Both the position numbers and the translations under genes were made by a program. A stretch of DNA of 64,000 nt from JAODBQ01 sp047602055 (lineage in GTDB: Bacteria > Actinomycetota > Acidimicrobiia > Acidimicrobiales > Ilumatobacteraceae), in NCBI GenBank assembly GCA_047602055.1, contig JASGIG010000001.1:2046001-2110000 (forward strand), read 5' to 3'. Shown here one piece after another: positions 1 through 8,921 of this stretch. The first letter of the stretch is position 1; each line of letters starts with the position of its first letter. A model generated the notes under the pieces. It saw only the letters and a list, made by a program, of their open reading frames with translations. It did no database searches and had not been told where the DNA came from.

Positions 1-8
1 GGCCACGG

Positions 9-3000
9 CTCGCGGAGATCGTTGATCTCCGCCCTCATTGCGGCACCGCCCTGCGCGTCAAGAAGGGCATCACCGTCGAGCGCTCGCGGAGATCGTTGAT
101 CTCCGCCCTCATTGCGGCGGTCATCGCAGCACTCCTGACGCCAGCTGGACGGGGTCCTCGCGGAGATCGTTGATCTCCGCCCTCATTGCGGCGCGGCTTC
201 CCCGAGTGGGCGCGCACCGCGGTCACCCTCGCGGAGATCGTTGATCTCCGCCCTCATTGCGGCCCCGACGGTGTCGTCGCGCTGCGCTGGCGTGGCGGCT
301 GCTCGCGGAGATCGTTGATCTCCGCCCTCATTGCGGCAAGCGGAGCGTGTCGGACGACCAGGCATGGGTCGACCTCGCGGAGATCGTTGATCTCCGCCCT
401 CATTGCGGCTGCTGTCTGGCGCGAGCGCTGGTCGTAGGCTGCCGGTGCTCGCGGAGATCGTTGATCTCCGCCCTCATTGCGGCCGGCTGTTCGTCCTGCT
501 CGCCGCCGTCACCGGCGCCCGCCTCGCGGAGATCGTTGATCTCCGCCCTCATTGCGGCCGTGCCGACGCTCCACCGCATGTCGGGCCGCTTCCACCTGCT
601 CGCGGAGATCGTTGATCTCCGCCCTCATTGCGGCCTGCTACCTAGACCAAACGAAAGGCTGCGAACCATGCCTCGCGGAGATCGTTGATCTCCGCCCTCA
701 TTGCGGCCGGCATGAGTGGGCGACCTCGTGCTGCGGTGTCGGAGGGCTCGCGGAGATCGTTGATCTCCGCCCTCATTGCGGCCTGTCGTGGGGTGTGCAC
801 CCGCGCAGCGTGCTGCGGCCCGCTCGCGGAGATCGTTGATCTCCGCCCTCATTGCGGCCGGCACCTCGGCGAGAAGTCCGGCCAGCTCGGGCACTCGCGG
901 AGATCGTTGATCTCCGCCCTCATTGCGGCGCGGCTTCCCCGAGTGGGCGCGCACCGCGGTCACCAACTCGCGGAGATCGTTGATCTCCGCCCTCATTGCG
1001 GCCGGCTGGGACCGCTGGCCCAGCGGCTGGCTCGCGTGCACTCGCGGAGATCGTTGATCTCCGCCCTCATTGCGGCGGAACAGGCCACCAAGGACGACCA
1101 CGCCGAGGCCGATGCTCGCGGAGATCGTTGATCTCCGCCCTCATTGCGGCCTGGATGCGCTTGCCGAGCATGTTGCGTCCGATGACTCTCGCGGAGATCG
1201 TTGATCTCCGCCCTCATTGCGGCAACTGGGCGCCGCCATCCGCACGAGTCGTGTTGCCACTCGCGGAGATCGTTGATCTCCGCCCTCATTGCGGCCCGTT
1301 CGTCGTGTCGATGGCGGTGCCACCGACGACGACTCGCGGAGATCGTTGATCTCCGCCCTCATTGCGGCTCGATGACGGCGCAGACGATGCGCACCCTGAT
1401 CGACGCCTCGCGGAGATCGTTGATCTCCGCCCTCATTGCGGCCACGACCGCCAAGGCAACGCCCGCATGCGAGAGTCCAGCTCGCGGAGATCGTTGATCT
1501 CCGCCCTCATTGCGGCCGCGAGCTGGTCGGTTCCGGTCGGCTCGTCCACGATGCCTCGCGGAGATCGTTGATCTCCGCCCTCATTGCGGCGACTACTGGC
1601 GCGAGGTCGTCTCGCACGGGCTGATGCGCTCGCGGAGATCGTTGATCTCCGCCCTCATTGCGGCGACAACGTCGAGGGCGTGATTCGCTCGGCGGTGCTC
1701 GCCTCGCGGAGATCGTTGATCTCCGCCCTCATTGCGGCACCGCGATCACCGCCAACTCCGAGTCGACCGACGCCACCTCGCGGAGATCGTTGATCTCCGC
1801 CCTCATTGCGGCTTCAAGAGATTCCTGGCGACCAGCAGCGCCTCGAACTCGCGGAGATCGTTGATCTCCGCCCTCATTGCGGCAAGGCGTACTCGACCAA
1901 CTTCTGCGCAGGCATCTCCGGCTCGCGGAGATCGTTGATCTCCGCCCTCATTGCGGCCACCCCCGTCCGTTGGAATTACTCCCGCGACTCCCTCGCGGAG
2001 ATCGTTGATCTCCGCCCTCATTGCGGCTCGCTCGGCATCGGCATCGACTACGCCGCCGCCGTCGCTCGCGGAGATCGTTGATCTCCGCCCTCATTGCGGC
2101 GACGGCGGGCCCGGTCCGATGGGGGCTGCGTCGGGCAGCTCGCGGAGATCGTTGATCTCCGCCCTCATTGCGGCGGGCTCGACGACTGGGAAGAGGACAA
2201 CCACCTGCCCGGCTCGCGGAGATCGTTGATCTCCGCCCTCATTGCGGCGGGGTGAGCTTGGCTGGGGTCGTGTCGCGTTGGGCGACCTCGCGGAGATCGT
2301 TGATCTCCGCCCTCATTGCGGCTACCTGGGGGACGTCGACGGCGAGGTCGATCACCCGACCTCGCGGAGATCGTTGATCTCCGCCCTCATTGCGGCTCGG
2401 CCGCCGTCGTGGTCGCCGGGATCAAGAAGACGATCTCGCGGAGATCGTTGATCTCCGCCCTCATTGCGGCGAGATGATGTCGAGGTTCATCGTCCGGTTG
2501 CGGGTGAGCTCCGCGGAGATCGTTGATCTCCGCCCTCATTGCGGCACGACCGTGTGCTCGAACGCGGCGTGACAGGCGGTGCTCGCGGAGATCGTTGATC
2601 TCCGCCCTCATTGCGGCTGCAGCGGCGCACCGAGCCCGTTCGAGGGCATGACCTGCCTCGCGGAGATCGTTGATCTCCGCCCTCATTGCGGCGTGCAGCC
2701 CGCTGCGCTGCTGTCGATGAACGACCGGTTCTCGCGGAGATCGTTGATCTCCGCCCTCATTGCGGCGCGACGGCGTACACGTGGGTGAGGTCGTCGGGGT
2801 TCTCCTCGCGGAGATCGTTGATCTCCGCCCTCATTGCGGCGTGGTCGTGGTCGCGCATGTCCCCTCCGTCGCGCCCGGCTCGCGGAGATCGTTGATCTCC
2901 GCCCTCATTGCGGCCTGATGGGCCTGCCGTCGGGTGGGGACTCGATGACCTACTCGCGGAGATCGTTGATCTCCGCCCTCATTGCGGCACCGCGAGCGTC

Positions 3001-4246
3001 ACGCCCTCCTGCTCCGCGTTCCTGCGGCTCGCGGAGATCGTTGATCTCCGCCCTCATTGCGGCCTCGACCACGTCGCGCTGCTCCCCAACCCCGCGTACG
3101 GCTCGCGGAGATCGTTGATCTCCGCCCTCATTGCGGCTTGTTGTCCAACGTCGAGTACAGGTCCGGGCGCTGGTCCTCGCGGAGATCGTTGATCTCCGCC
3201 CTCATTGCGGCAGGTCGACGCAGCCCCACGCGACATCGGTCAGCTGCTCCTCGCGGAGATCGTTGATCTCCGCCCTCATTGCGGCGTGCTCGCCAACCGG
3301 GAGGTGATCGAGTGGCTGGAGACCTCGCGGAGATCGTTGATCTCCGCCCTCATTGCGGCCAAAGCATCGTGGGCGGTGTCCAGCAGGCCCGCGCGGCTCG
3401 CGGAGATCGTTGATCTCCGCCCTCATTGCGGCTAGATCGCGTCCGGGGTCGGGTCGGCGCCCTTCGCCTCTCGCGGAGATCGTTGATCTCCGCCCTCATT
3501 GCGGCACGGCGGAGTGGGGGTCGGGTGCTGGCGCCGTGGGGTTCCTCGCGGAGATCGTTGATCTCCGCCCTCATTGCGGCTACTACGAGGGCGCGCCGAA
3601 GCCGCCCGTCGACCCCGACTCGCGGAGATCGTTGATCTCCGCCCTCATTGCGGCGTGTTGGTGGCGCCGGCGGCGAGCACCCACACCGAGGCCTCGCGGA
3701 GATCGTTGATCTCCGCCCTCATTGCGGCCTGATCTGCGTGAGGTGCCGGTGGATGCGGTGTGGCCGCTCGCGGAGATCGTTGATCTCCGCCCTCATTGCG
3801 GCACCGCCAAGGACGTCCAGTCCGCCCGTGACCTACGCGACTCGCGGAGATCGTTGATCTCCGCCCTCATTGCGGCACGTCGAGGGTTCGGGTCCCGATC
3901 GAGGCGCCCATCAGCTCGCGGAGATCGTTGATCTCCGCCCTCATTGCGGCTTCGCCTCGGCGACCGGCGTCGGGGTCGCGGTGAGCAGCTCGCGGAGATC
4001 GTTGATCTCCGCCCTCATTGCGGCGCGAATGCGGCGTCGACCTTTGCGTCGACAGTGAACTCCTCGCGGAGATCGTTGATCTCCGCCCTCATTGCGGCGG
4101 GGCGTGGTGCCCGGCGACGCCCTCCACCCCCGGCCGTCTCGCGGAGATCGTTGATCTCCGCCCTCATTGCGGCCCCGACCGCAACCCGCGTCTCGCTCGC
4201 GTCCTCCCAGCTCGCGGAGATCGTTGATCTCCGCCCTCATTGCGGG
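9..4246 (+). CRISPR. CRISPR array, 58 repeats / 57 complete spacers, left end outside window
   Basis: A 36-nt repeat starts with CTCGCGGAGATC and ends with CCTCATTGCGGC. It recurs 58 times with start-to-start distances of 70-76 nt, mostly 74. Spacers are 34-40 nt, modal 38. Repeat positions 4-24 form a perfect hairpin with 9-bp arms GCGGAGATC and GATCTCCGC around a GTT loop, leaving a 12-nt 3' tail. Nearly all repeats are identical. Repeat 35 (2510) differs in its first two bases, and the last (4211) ends GGG instead of GGC. A degenerate right-hand repeat points to a leader on the left, beyond the window, where bases 1-8 are the end of another spacer. No cas gene is present here, so the subtype cannot be assigned. 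Stem strength and long spacers fit a Class 1 system (inference). Confidence 0.98.
4211..4246 (+). repeat. Terminal degenerate CRISPR repeat
   Basis: The last repeat matches the consensus except for its final base (GCGGG instead of GCGGC) and has no spacer after it. This is the usual look of the leader-distal end, so transcription of the array probably runs left to right toward the fur-katG genes. Confidence 0.85.
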
Positions 4247-4274
4247 TCGATCCGTTGCCGACGGATTTGTTCCG

Positions 4275-4299
4275 AGGCCGCCGCTGAGTCGTGCGGCCT
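4275..4299 (+). terminator. Weak hairpin between CRISPR array and fur gene
   Basis: AGGCCGC (4275-4281) pairs with GCGGCCT (4293-4299) across an 11-nt loop, followed by a short TTCT. It is the only plausible stop signal in the 118 bp between the last repeat and fur. It lacks a real U-tract, so the call is tentative. Confidence 0.3.
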
Positions 4300-4327
4300 G
4301 CGGCGGTTCTCGCCACGCCGAGAAAGA

Positions 4328-4344
4328 TCTGGACTTGTTCCAGA
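4328..4344. promoter_or_regulatory. Inverted repeat, candidate Fur-family operator before fur-katG
   Basis: TCTGGA (4328-4333) and TCCAGA (4339-4344) form a 6-5-6 dyad. It lies directly upstream of the -10 box of the fur gene, where a self-regulating FurA/CatR-type repressor would bind. The assignment is by position and symmetry only. Confidence 0.45.
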
Positions 4345-4352
4345 ATCGGGCG

Positions 4353-4358
4353 TACTCT
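4353..4358 (+). promoter_or_regulatory. -10 box of leaderless fur-katG promoter
   Basis: TACTCT lies 6 nt before the ATG at 4365, with no Shine-Dalgarno in between. The same geometry recurs throughout the window. Confidence 0.6.
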
Positions 4359-4364
4359 GAGCGT

Positions 4365-4874
4365 ATGGGGGCTATGCCGGGAGCTGACAGCCGGGAGTTG
4401 CTTCGCGGTCATGGGTTGAACGTGACGGCGCAGCGCTTGGCGGTGCTCGATGCTGTCGCTGCGCACCCTCATTGCAGCGCCGACGACGTGCTCGACGCGG
4501 TGCGGATCCAGATCGGCGGCGTCTCTCGTCAGGCGGTCTACGACGCACTGGGCGTCTTCACCGAACGACAGCTCGTTCGCCGGATCCAGCCAGCCGGCTC
4601 ACCGGCCCGTTACGAGACCCGCGTCGGCGACAACCACCATCATCTGATCTGCCGGCTCTGCGGGCGCGTCGTCGACACGGACTGTGCGACGGGCGAGGCG
4701 CCGTGCCTGACAGCCGTCGACGACTTCGGCTACGAGCTCGACGAAGCCGAGGTCGTCTACTGGGGCCGATGCCCCGACTGCGTCGCCGGCGATGTGACCA
4801 GCACACCGGCCGGCGCTGACGGAATGATCAAGGAACCACCGAGGAACCACCAAAGGAGCACAGGACATGAGTGA
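4365..4874 (+). CDS. furA: Fur-family redox/metal-responsive repressor (FurA/CatR-like)
   Basis: A 169-aa Fur-family protein. An N-terminal winged helix (about residues 10-85, with SRQAVYDALGVF as the recognition region) is followed by a dimerisation and metal domain. That domain holds the DNHHHLICRLCG histidine/cysteine motif and a second CPDC pair, giving two CxxC units typical of a structural zinc site. The open frame extends upstream into the CRISPR array, but the ATG at 4365 sits 6 nt after a TACTCT -10 box, which fixes the start. Its stop overlaps the katG start by 8 nt, so the two are translationally coupled. FurA-KatG pairs in mycobacteria and streptomycetes are autoregulated and peroxide-responsive, and the same is inferred here. 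A general iron Fur is less likely given the partner. Confidence 0.9.
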   Translation: MGAMPGADSRELLRGHGLNVTAQRLAVLDAVAAHPHCSADDVLDAVRIQIGGVSRQAVYDALGVFTERQLVRRIQPAGSPARYETRVGDNHHHLICRLCGRVVDTDCATGEAPCLTAVDDFGYELDEAEVVYWGRCPDCVAGDVTSTPAGADGMIKEPPRNHQRSTGHE

Positions 4875-7047
4875 CAGCGAGAACCCCGTCATTCCCGAAC
4901 CTCAGCCGCACCTGAGGCCGCGGACCAACCGCGACTGGTGGCCCAACCAGCCAGCGGTGGAGGTCCTCGGCGTCCACGAGCACCGCCAGCACCCGCTCGG
5001 CGAGGGCTACGACTACGCCAAGGAGCTCGAGACGCTCGACTACGAGGCGCTCAAGCAGGACCTGTTCGACCTCATGACGGACTCACAGGAGTGGTGGCCG
5101 GCGGACTTCGGGCACTACGGGCCGTTCTTCGTCCGCATGGCGTGGCACGCCGCGGGGACGTACCGCATCGCCGACGGCCGGGGTGGTGCCGACGGTGGCG
5201 CCCAGCGGTTCGCCCCGCTGAACAGCTGGCCGGACAACGTCAGCCTGGACAAGGCGCGCCGCCTGCTGTGGCCGATCAAGCAGAAGTACGGCCGCAAGCT
5301 GTCGTGGTCCGATCTCATCGTCTTCGCCGGCAACTGCGCCTACGAGTCGATGGGGCTGAAGACGTTCGGCTTCGCGTTCGGGCGGGAGGACCTCTACCAG
5401 CCTGACGAGATCTTCTGGGGCCCCGAGGACACCTGGCTCGGCGACGAGCGCTACAGCGGTGACCGCGAGCTGTCAGGGTCGCTCGGTGCCGTGCAGATGG
5501 GTCTCATCTACGTCAACCCGGAGGGGCCGAACGGCCGCCCGAGCGCGCTCGACTCGGCTCGTGACATCCGCGAGACGTTCCGCCGCATGGCGATGAACGA
5601 CGAGGAGACCGCGGCCCTGATCATCGGTGGCCACACCGTCGGCAAGGCGCACGGCGCGGTCGGCAGCGAGTACCTGGGGCCCGAGCCCGAGGGCTGCCCG
5701 GTCGAGCACCAGGGGCTCGGCTGGAAGAACAGCCACGGCACCGGGCACGGGGTCGACACGCTGACCAGCGGTCTCGATGGCGCATGGACCACCGAGCCGA
5801 CGAAGTGGGACAACGGCTATCTCGACGTCCTCTACAAGTACGACTGGGACCTGACGACGTCGCCGGCCGGTGCCCAGCAGTGGACCCCGACGGATCCCGC
5901 GGCGAAGGACACGGTGCCTGACGCCCACGATCCGTCGCAGCGCCACGCCCCGGTGATGTTCACGTCCGACCTCGCCTTGCGGATGGATCCGGCGTATGCG
6001 CAGATCACCAGGCGCTTCCACGAGCACCCCGACGAGCTGTCCGAGGCGTTCGGCAAGGCCTGGTTCAAGCTGCTGCACCGCGACATGGGCCCTGTCTCCC
6101 GCCTCCGCGGACCGTGGGTGCCCGAGCCGCAGCTCTGGCAGGACCCCGTGCCGGCCGCCGACCACGAGCTCGTCGGCGACGCCGAGATCGCCGCGCTCAA
6201 GAGCCAGCTGCTCGGTTCCGGGCTGTCGATCTCGCAGCTCGTCCGCACGGCCTGGGCGTCGGCGGCCAGCTTCCGCGGCACGGACAAGCGCGGCGGGGCG
6301 AACGGTGCTCGTCTGCGCCTCGCGCCGCAGAAGGACTGGGCGGTCAACGAGCCCGAGCAACTCGCCCACGTCCTGCCCGTGCTCGAGGGCATCCAGCAGG
6401 CCTTCAACGCCTCGCAGCCCGGTGGCGTGCGCATCTCCCTCGCCGACCTCGTCGTCCTCGGTGGCTGTGCGGCCGTCGAGCAGGCGGCGAAGGACGCCGG
6501 CTTCGAGATCACGGTGCCGTTCTCGCCGGGGCGCACCGATGCCGCCCAGGAGGACACCGACGTCGAGTCGTTCGTCGTCCTGGAGCCGCAGGCCGACGGG
6601 TTCCGCAGCTACCTCAAGCCGGGCGAGAAGCTCTCGCCCGAGATGCTGCTCGTCGATCGGGCCAACCTCCTGACGCTCACCGCGCTGGAGATGACGGCGC
6701 TCGTCGGCGGCCTGCGGGTGCTCGACGCCAACGTCGGGCAGGCGCCGTACGGCGTGTTCACCGACCGGCCGGGGACGCTGACCAACGATTTCTTCGTCAA
6801 CCTGCTGGACATGCGCACGGACTGGAAGCCGTCCATCACCACCGAGAACGTGTACGAGGGTCGCGACCGTTCCTCCGGTGACGTGCGCTGGACGGCGACG
6901 GCCGCCGATCTCGTGTTCGGCTCCAACTCGATCCTGCGGGCGCTTGCCGAGGTCTACGCCTGCGACGACTCGAAGGAAGTGTTCGTACAGGACTTCGTGG
7001 CGGCCTGGGCGAAGGTGATGGACCTGGACCGGTACGACCTGCGCTGA
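4867..7047 (+). CDS. katG: Catalase-peroxidase KatG
   Basis: A 726-aa bifunctional haem catalase-peroxidase, the usual length for the family. The distal active site is visible as FFVRMAWHAAGTYR, giving Arg90, Trp93 and His94. GLIYVNPEGP supplies the Tyr of the Met-Tyr-Trp adduct, and IIGGHTVGKAHG carries the proximal haem-ligand His. The second, degenerate peroxidase domain runs from about residue 430 (TAWASAASFRGTDKRGGANG). It degrades hydrogen peroxide in the cytoplasm. The ATG overlaps the stop of the upstream Fur gene (ATGAGTGA), so expression follows that repressor. A strong hairpin follows at 7061-7097. No frameshift or missing catalytic residue is seen. Confidence 0.98.
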   Translation: MSDSENPVIPEPQPHLRPRTNRDWWPNQPAVEVLGVHEHRQHPLGEGYDYAKELETLDYEALKQDLFDLMTDSQEWWPADFGHYGPFFVRMAWHAAGTYRIADGRGGADGGAQRFAPLNSWPDNVSLDKARRLLWPIKQKYGRKLSWSDLIVFAGNCAYESMGLKTFGFAFGREDLYQPDEIFWGPEDTWLGDERYSGDRELSGSLGAVQMGLIYVNPEGPNGRPSALDSARDIRETFRRMAMNDEETAALIIGGHTVGKAHGAVGSEYLGPEPEGCPVEHQGLGWKNSHGTGHGVDTLTSGLDGAWTTEPTKWDNGYLDVLYKYDWDLTTSPAGAQQWTPTDPAAKDTVPDAHDPSQRHAPVMFTSDLALRMDPAYAQITRRFHEHPDELSEAFGKAWFKLLHRDMGPVSRLRGPWVPEPQLWQDPVPAADHELVGDAEIAALKSQLLGSGLSISQLVRTAWASAASFRGTDKRGGANGARLRLAPQKDWAVNEPEQLAHVLPVLEGIQQAFNASQPGGVRISLADLVVLGGCAAVEQAAKDAGFEITVPFSPGRTDAAQEDTDVESFVVLEPQADGFRSYLKPGEKLSPEMLLVDRANLLTLTALEMTALVGGLRVLDANVGQAPYGVFTDRPGTLTNDFFVNLLDMRTDWKPSITTENVYEGRDRSSGDVRWTATAADLVFGSNSILRALAEVYACDDSKEVFVQDFVAAWAKVMDLDRYDLR

Positions 7048-7060
7048 TCGACGACACTGC

Positions 7061-7097
7061 ACAGGTGGTGATGGTCGCCTAGGCCATCACCACCTGT
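7061..7097 (+). terminator. katG terminator hairpin
   Basis: ACAGGTGGTGATGG (7061-7074) pairs perfectly with CCATCACCACCTGT (7084-7097) over a 9-nt loop. There is no T-tract. The right arm runs into the -10/iron-box region of the next operon. Confidence 0.8.
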
Positions 7098-7110
7098 AAG
7101 GTGAACCTTC
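7097..7110 (+). promoter_or_regulatory. Candidate iron box / -10 region of the siderophore reductase operon
   Basis: TAAGGTGAACCTTC contains AGG-N4-CCT and overlaps a TAAGGT -10-like hexamer. Related elements precede two other siderophore-binding lipoprotein genes (32838 and 48783). The core resembles the right part of the IdeR/DtxR consensus, TTAGGCTAACCTAA, with 9 of 14 matching. Confidence 0.5.
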
Positions 7111-7129
7111 CATTCGAGTGGGAGGCGCC

Positions 7130-7879
7130 GTGCACGGAGAGGTCGTCGAGGTCGTTCGGTTGACGCCGAGCATGGTGCGCGTCGTACTCGGCGGCCACGG
7201 GCTCGACGGCTACCAGCCGACCGACTTCACCGATCAGTACGTCAACGCGCTGTTCGCCCCGCCGGGCGCGCCGGAGGGACGAACGGTCGGCAGGCGCTAC
7301 ACGATCCGTCGCTGGGACCCCGATCGGCGGCAGGTGTGGATCGACTTCGTCCTCCACGGCGACGTCGGCCACGCCGGCCGCTGGGCCAACCACGCCCAGC
7401 CGGGCGACGTGCTGGCGTTCGTCGGGCCGAGCGGCGCGTACCGGCCGAGCACGGCGTGCGACTGGCACCTGATGGTCGGTGACGAGAGCGCGCTGCCGGC
7501 GATCGCGGCCTCGCTGGAGGCGGTGCGACCCGAGGTGCCGGTGATCGTCGTCGCCGTCGTCGACGGACCCGAGCACGAGCTCGTCCTCGACACGCCCGGC
7601 GCCGCCGACGTGCGTTGGATCCACCGCTGCACCGACCCGGGCAACCCCGATCTGCTGCCCGAGGCCGTGCGCGCCCTGGACTTCCCGGAAGGTGTCGCCG
7701 ACGTGTTCGTCCACGGCGAGGCGGCCGAGGTGCGCGCCGTGCGCCGCCACCTCGTCGCCGACCGCGGCATCCCCAAGGAGGGGGCGTCGATCTCGCCGTA
7801 CTGGCGACGCGGCCTCGACGACGAGGGCTGGCGGGAGATCAAGTCGGCATGGCTGAAGGAGCAGCAACGTGATGTCTGA
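7130..7879 (+). CDS. Siderophore-interacting protein, FAD/NAD(P)H ferric-siderophore reductase
   Basis: A 249-aa protein of the ViuB/SIP family. The flavin-binding part includes GRRYTIRRWDPDRRQ and DFVLHGDVGHAGRWA, followed by QPGD and FVGPSGAYRP. A NAD(P)H-binding domain (MVGDESALPAIAAS) and the C-terminal SPYWRRGLDDEGW signature follow. Such enzymes reduce imported ferric siderophores in the cytoplasm. The start is taken as GTG 7130 because GGGAGG sits 5-6 nt before it; GTG 7118 is also in frame. It follows an iron-box-like element and overlaps the next gene by 11 nt, a siderophore-binding lipoprotein, so uptake and reduction are co-expressed. Confidence 0.9.
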   Translation: MHGEVVEVVRLTPSMVRVVLGGHGLDGYQPTDFTDQYVNALFAPPGAPEGRTVGRRYTIRRWDPDRRQVWIDFVLHGDVGHAGRWANHAQPGDVLAFVGPSGAYRPSTACDWHLMVGDESALPAIAASLEAVRPEVPVIVVAVVDGPEHELVLDTPGAADVRWIHRCTDPGNPDLLPEAVRALDFPEGVADVFVHGEAAEVRAVRRHLVADRGIPKEGASISPYWRRGLDDEGWREIKSAWLKEQQRDV

Positions 7880-8921
7880 GATCAGTCGATTCCGCGGCGC
7901 GGTCGCCGCGCTGGCGTTGGCCGTCGTGCTTGCGGCGTGTGGGAGCGACGGCGGCGGATCCGCCACCACGGCGGCCAGCACCGTGACGGCCGGTGCCACG
8001 TCGGCACCGGCCACCGCCGCGCCGACCACCGGGGAGACCACCGCCACCACGATCGCCGGCGGCACCACGGCGGCCAGCACCACGACGACGGCGGCCTCCA
8101 CAGCGCCCGCCGCGTCGACCCTCGCCGAGGACCTCGGCCGCGTCGTCGTCCTCGCCGAGGAGCCGATGCTCGCCGACGTCCTCTCGCTCGGCGTGCGGCC
8201 CGTGGCGAGCAGCGCCAGCGTCGTCGAGGCCGGCTTCCAAGGGATGGACGACTTCGACACCGCCGGCATCGAGGTGCTGCCGATGACGACGCTGAACCTC
8301 GAGCAGCTCGCCGCGCTGCGCCCGGACACGATCATCACCCTGCAGTTCTGGGCCGACCAGATCAGCGAGGACGTCCTGCGCGGCGCCGCCGACCGCATCA
8401 TCCTCGTGCCCGACGGGCTGAGCATCCCCGACCGCGTCACCTACCTCGGTGAGCAGTTCGGGCGGCAGTCGCAGGCCGCCGCCCTCGTCACCGACTTGGA
8501 GGCAGCCGAGACGGCAGCGGCAGCGAAGGTGCCGGACGACTGCGTGATCTCGCTCGTGGCGATCTACCCGGGCCCCGCGCCGGCCGTGTTCGTCGCCGGG
8601 CCGTGGGACATCCCCTCGGCTGTGCTGGCCGCCGGCTGCCGCCTCGTCCCCGACGCCAGCGTCGTCACGCCCGACCGCAACGGCCGCGTCCATCTATCGA
8701 CGGAGCAGCTCGGCCTGCTCGACGCGCCACGCATCGTCCTGCTGCAGTCCGACACGGTGGAGGGCGAGGACGCCTCGGTCGCCGAGATCGAGACCAACCC
8801 GCTGTGGGCCAACCTGCCGGCCGTCCAGGCCGATCGGGTCACTGTGTTCGACCGGCTCGGCTATCCCGGCGCGGCCGGCCAGATCCGCTTCTACGACGAG
8901 TTCGCCGCACTGATGTCCTGA
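7869..8921 (+). CDS. Iron-siderophore ABC transporter substrate-binding lipoprotein
   Basis: A 350-aa secreted lipoprotein. The N-terminal signal segment ends in a lipobox (VLAACGSDG). A long Thr/Ala/Ser-rich tether follows (to about residue 75), then a FepB/FhuD-type helical-backbone binding fold (DLGRVVVLAEEPMLADVL; LRPDTIITLQFWADQ). The GTG at 7869 lies 7 nt after AAGGAG; ATG 7872 is an alternative. It overlaps the upstream reductase gene. No FecCD permease or ATPase lies in the window, so it must use a transporter encoded elsewhere. Its 3' end overlaps the convergent gene at 8891 by 31 bp. Confidence 0.88.
   Translation: MMSEISRFRGAVAALALAVVLAACGSDGGGSATTAASTVTAGATSAPATAAPTTGETTATTIAGGTTAASTTTTAASTAPAASTLAEDLGRVVVLAEEPMLADVLSLGVRPVASSASVVEAGFQGMDDFDTAGIEVLPMTTLNLEQLAALRPDTIITLQFWADQISEDVLRGAADRIILVPDGLSIPDRVTYLGEQFGRQSQAAALVTDLEAAETAAAAKVPDDCVISLVAIYPGPAPAVFVAGPWDIPSAVLAAGCRLVPDASVVTPDRNGRVHLSTEQLGLLDAPRIVLLQSDTVEGEDASVAEIETNPLWANLPAVQADRVTVFDRLGYPGAAGQIRFYDEFAALMS

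Noticed and set aside
9..4360. Many open reading frames of 60-160 codons across 0-4.3 kb on both strands, with repeated peptides such as MRAEINDLRE or LAEIVDLRPHCG
   Set aside because: They are translations of the CRISPR repeat; the 74-nt period shifts frame and the peptides have no independent support.
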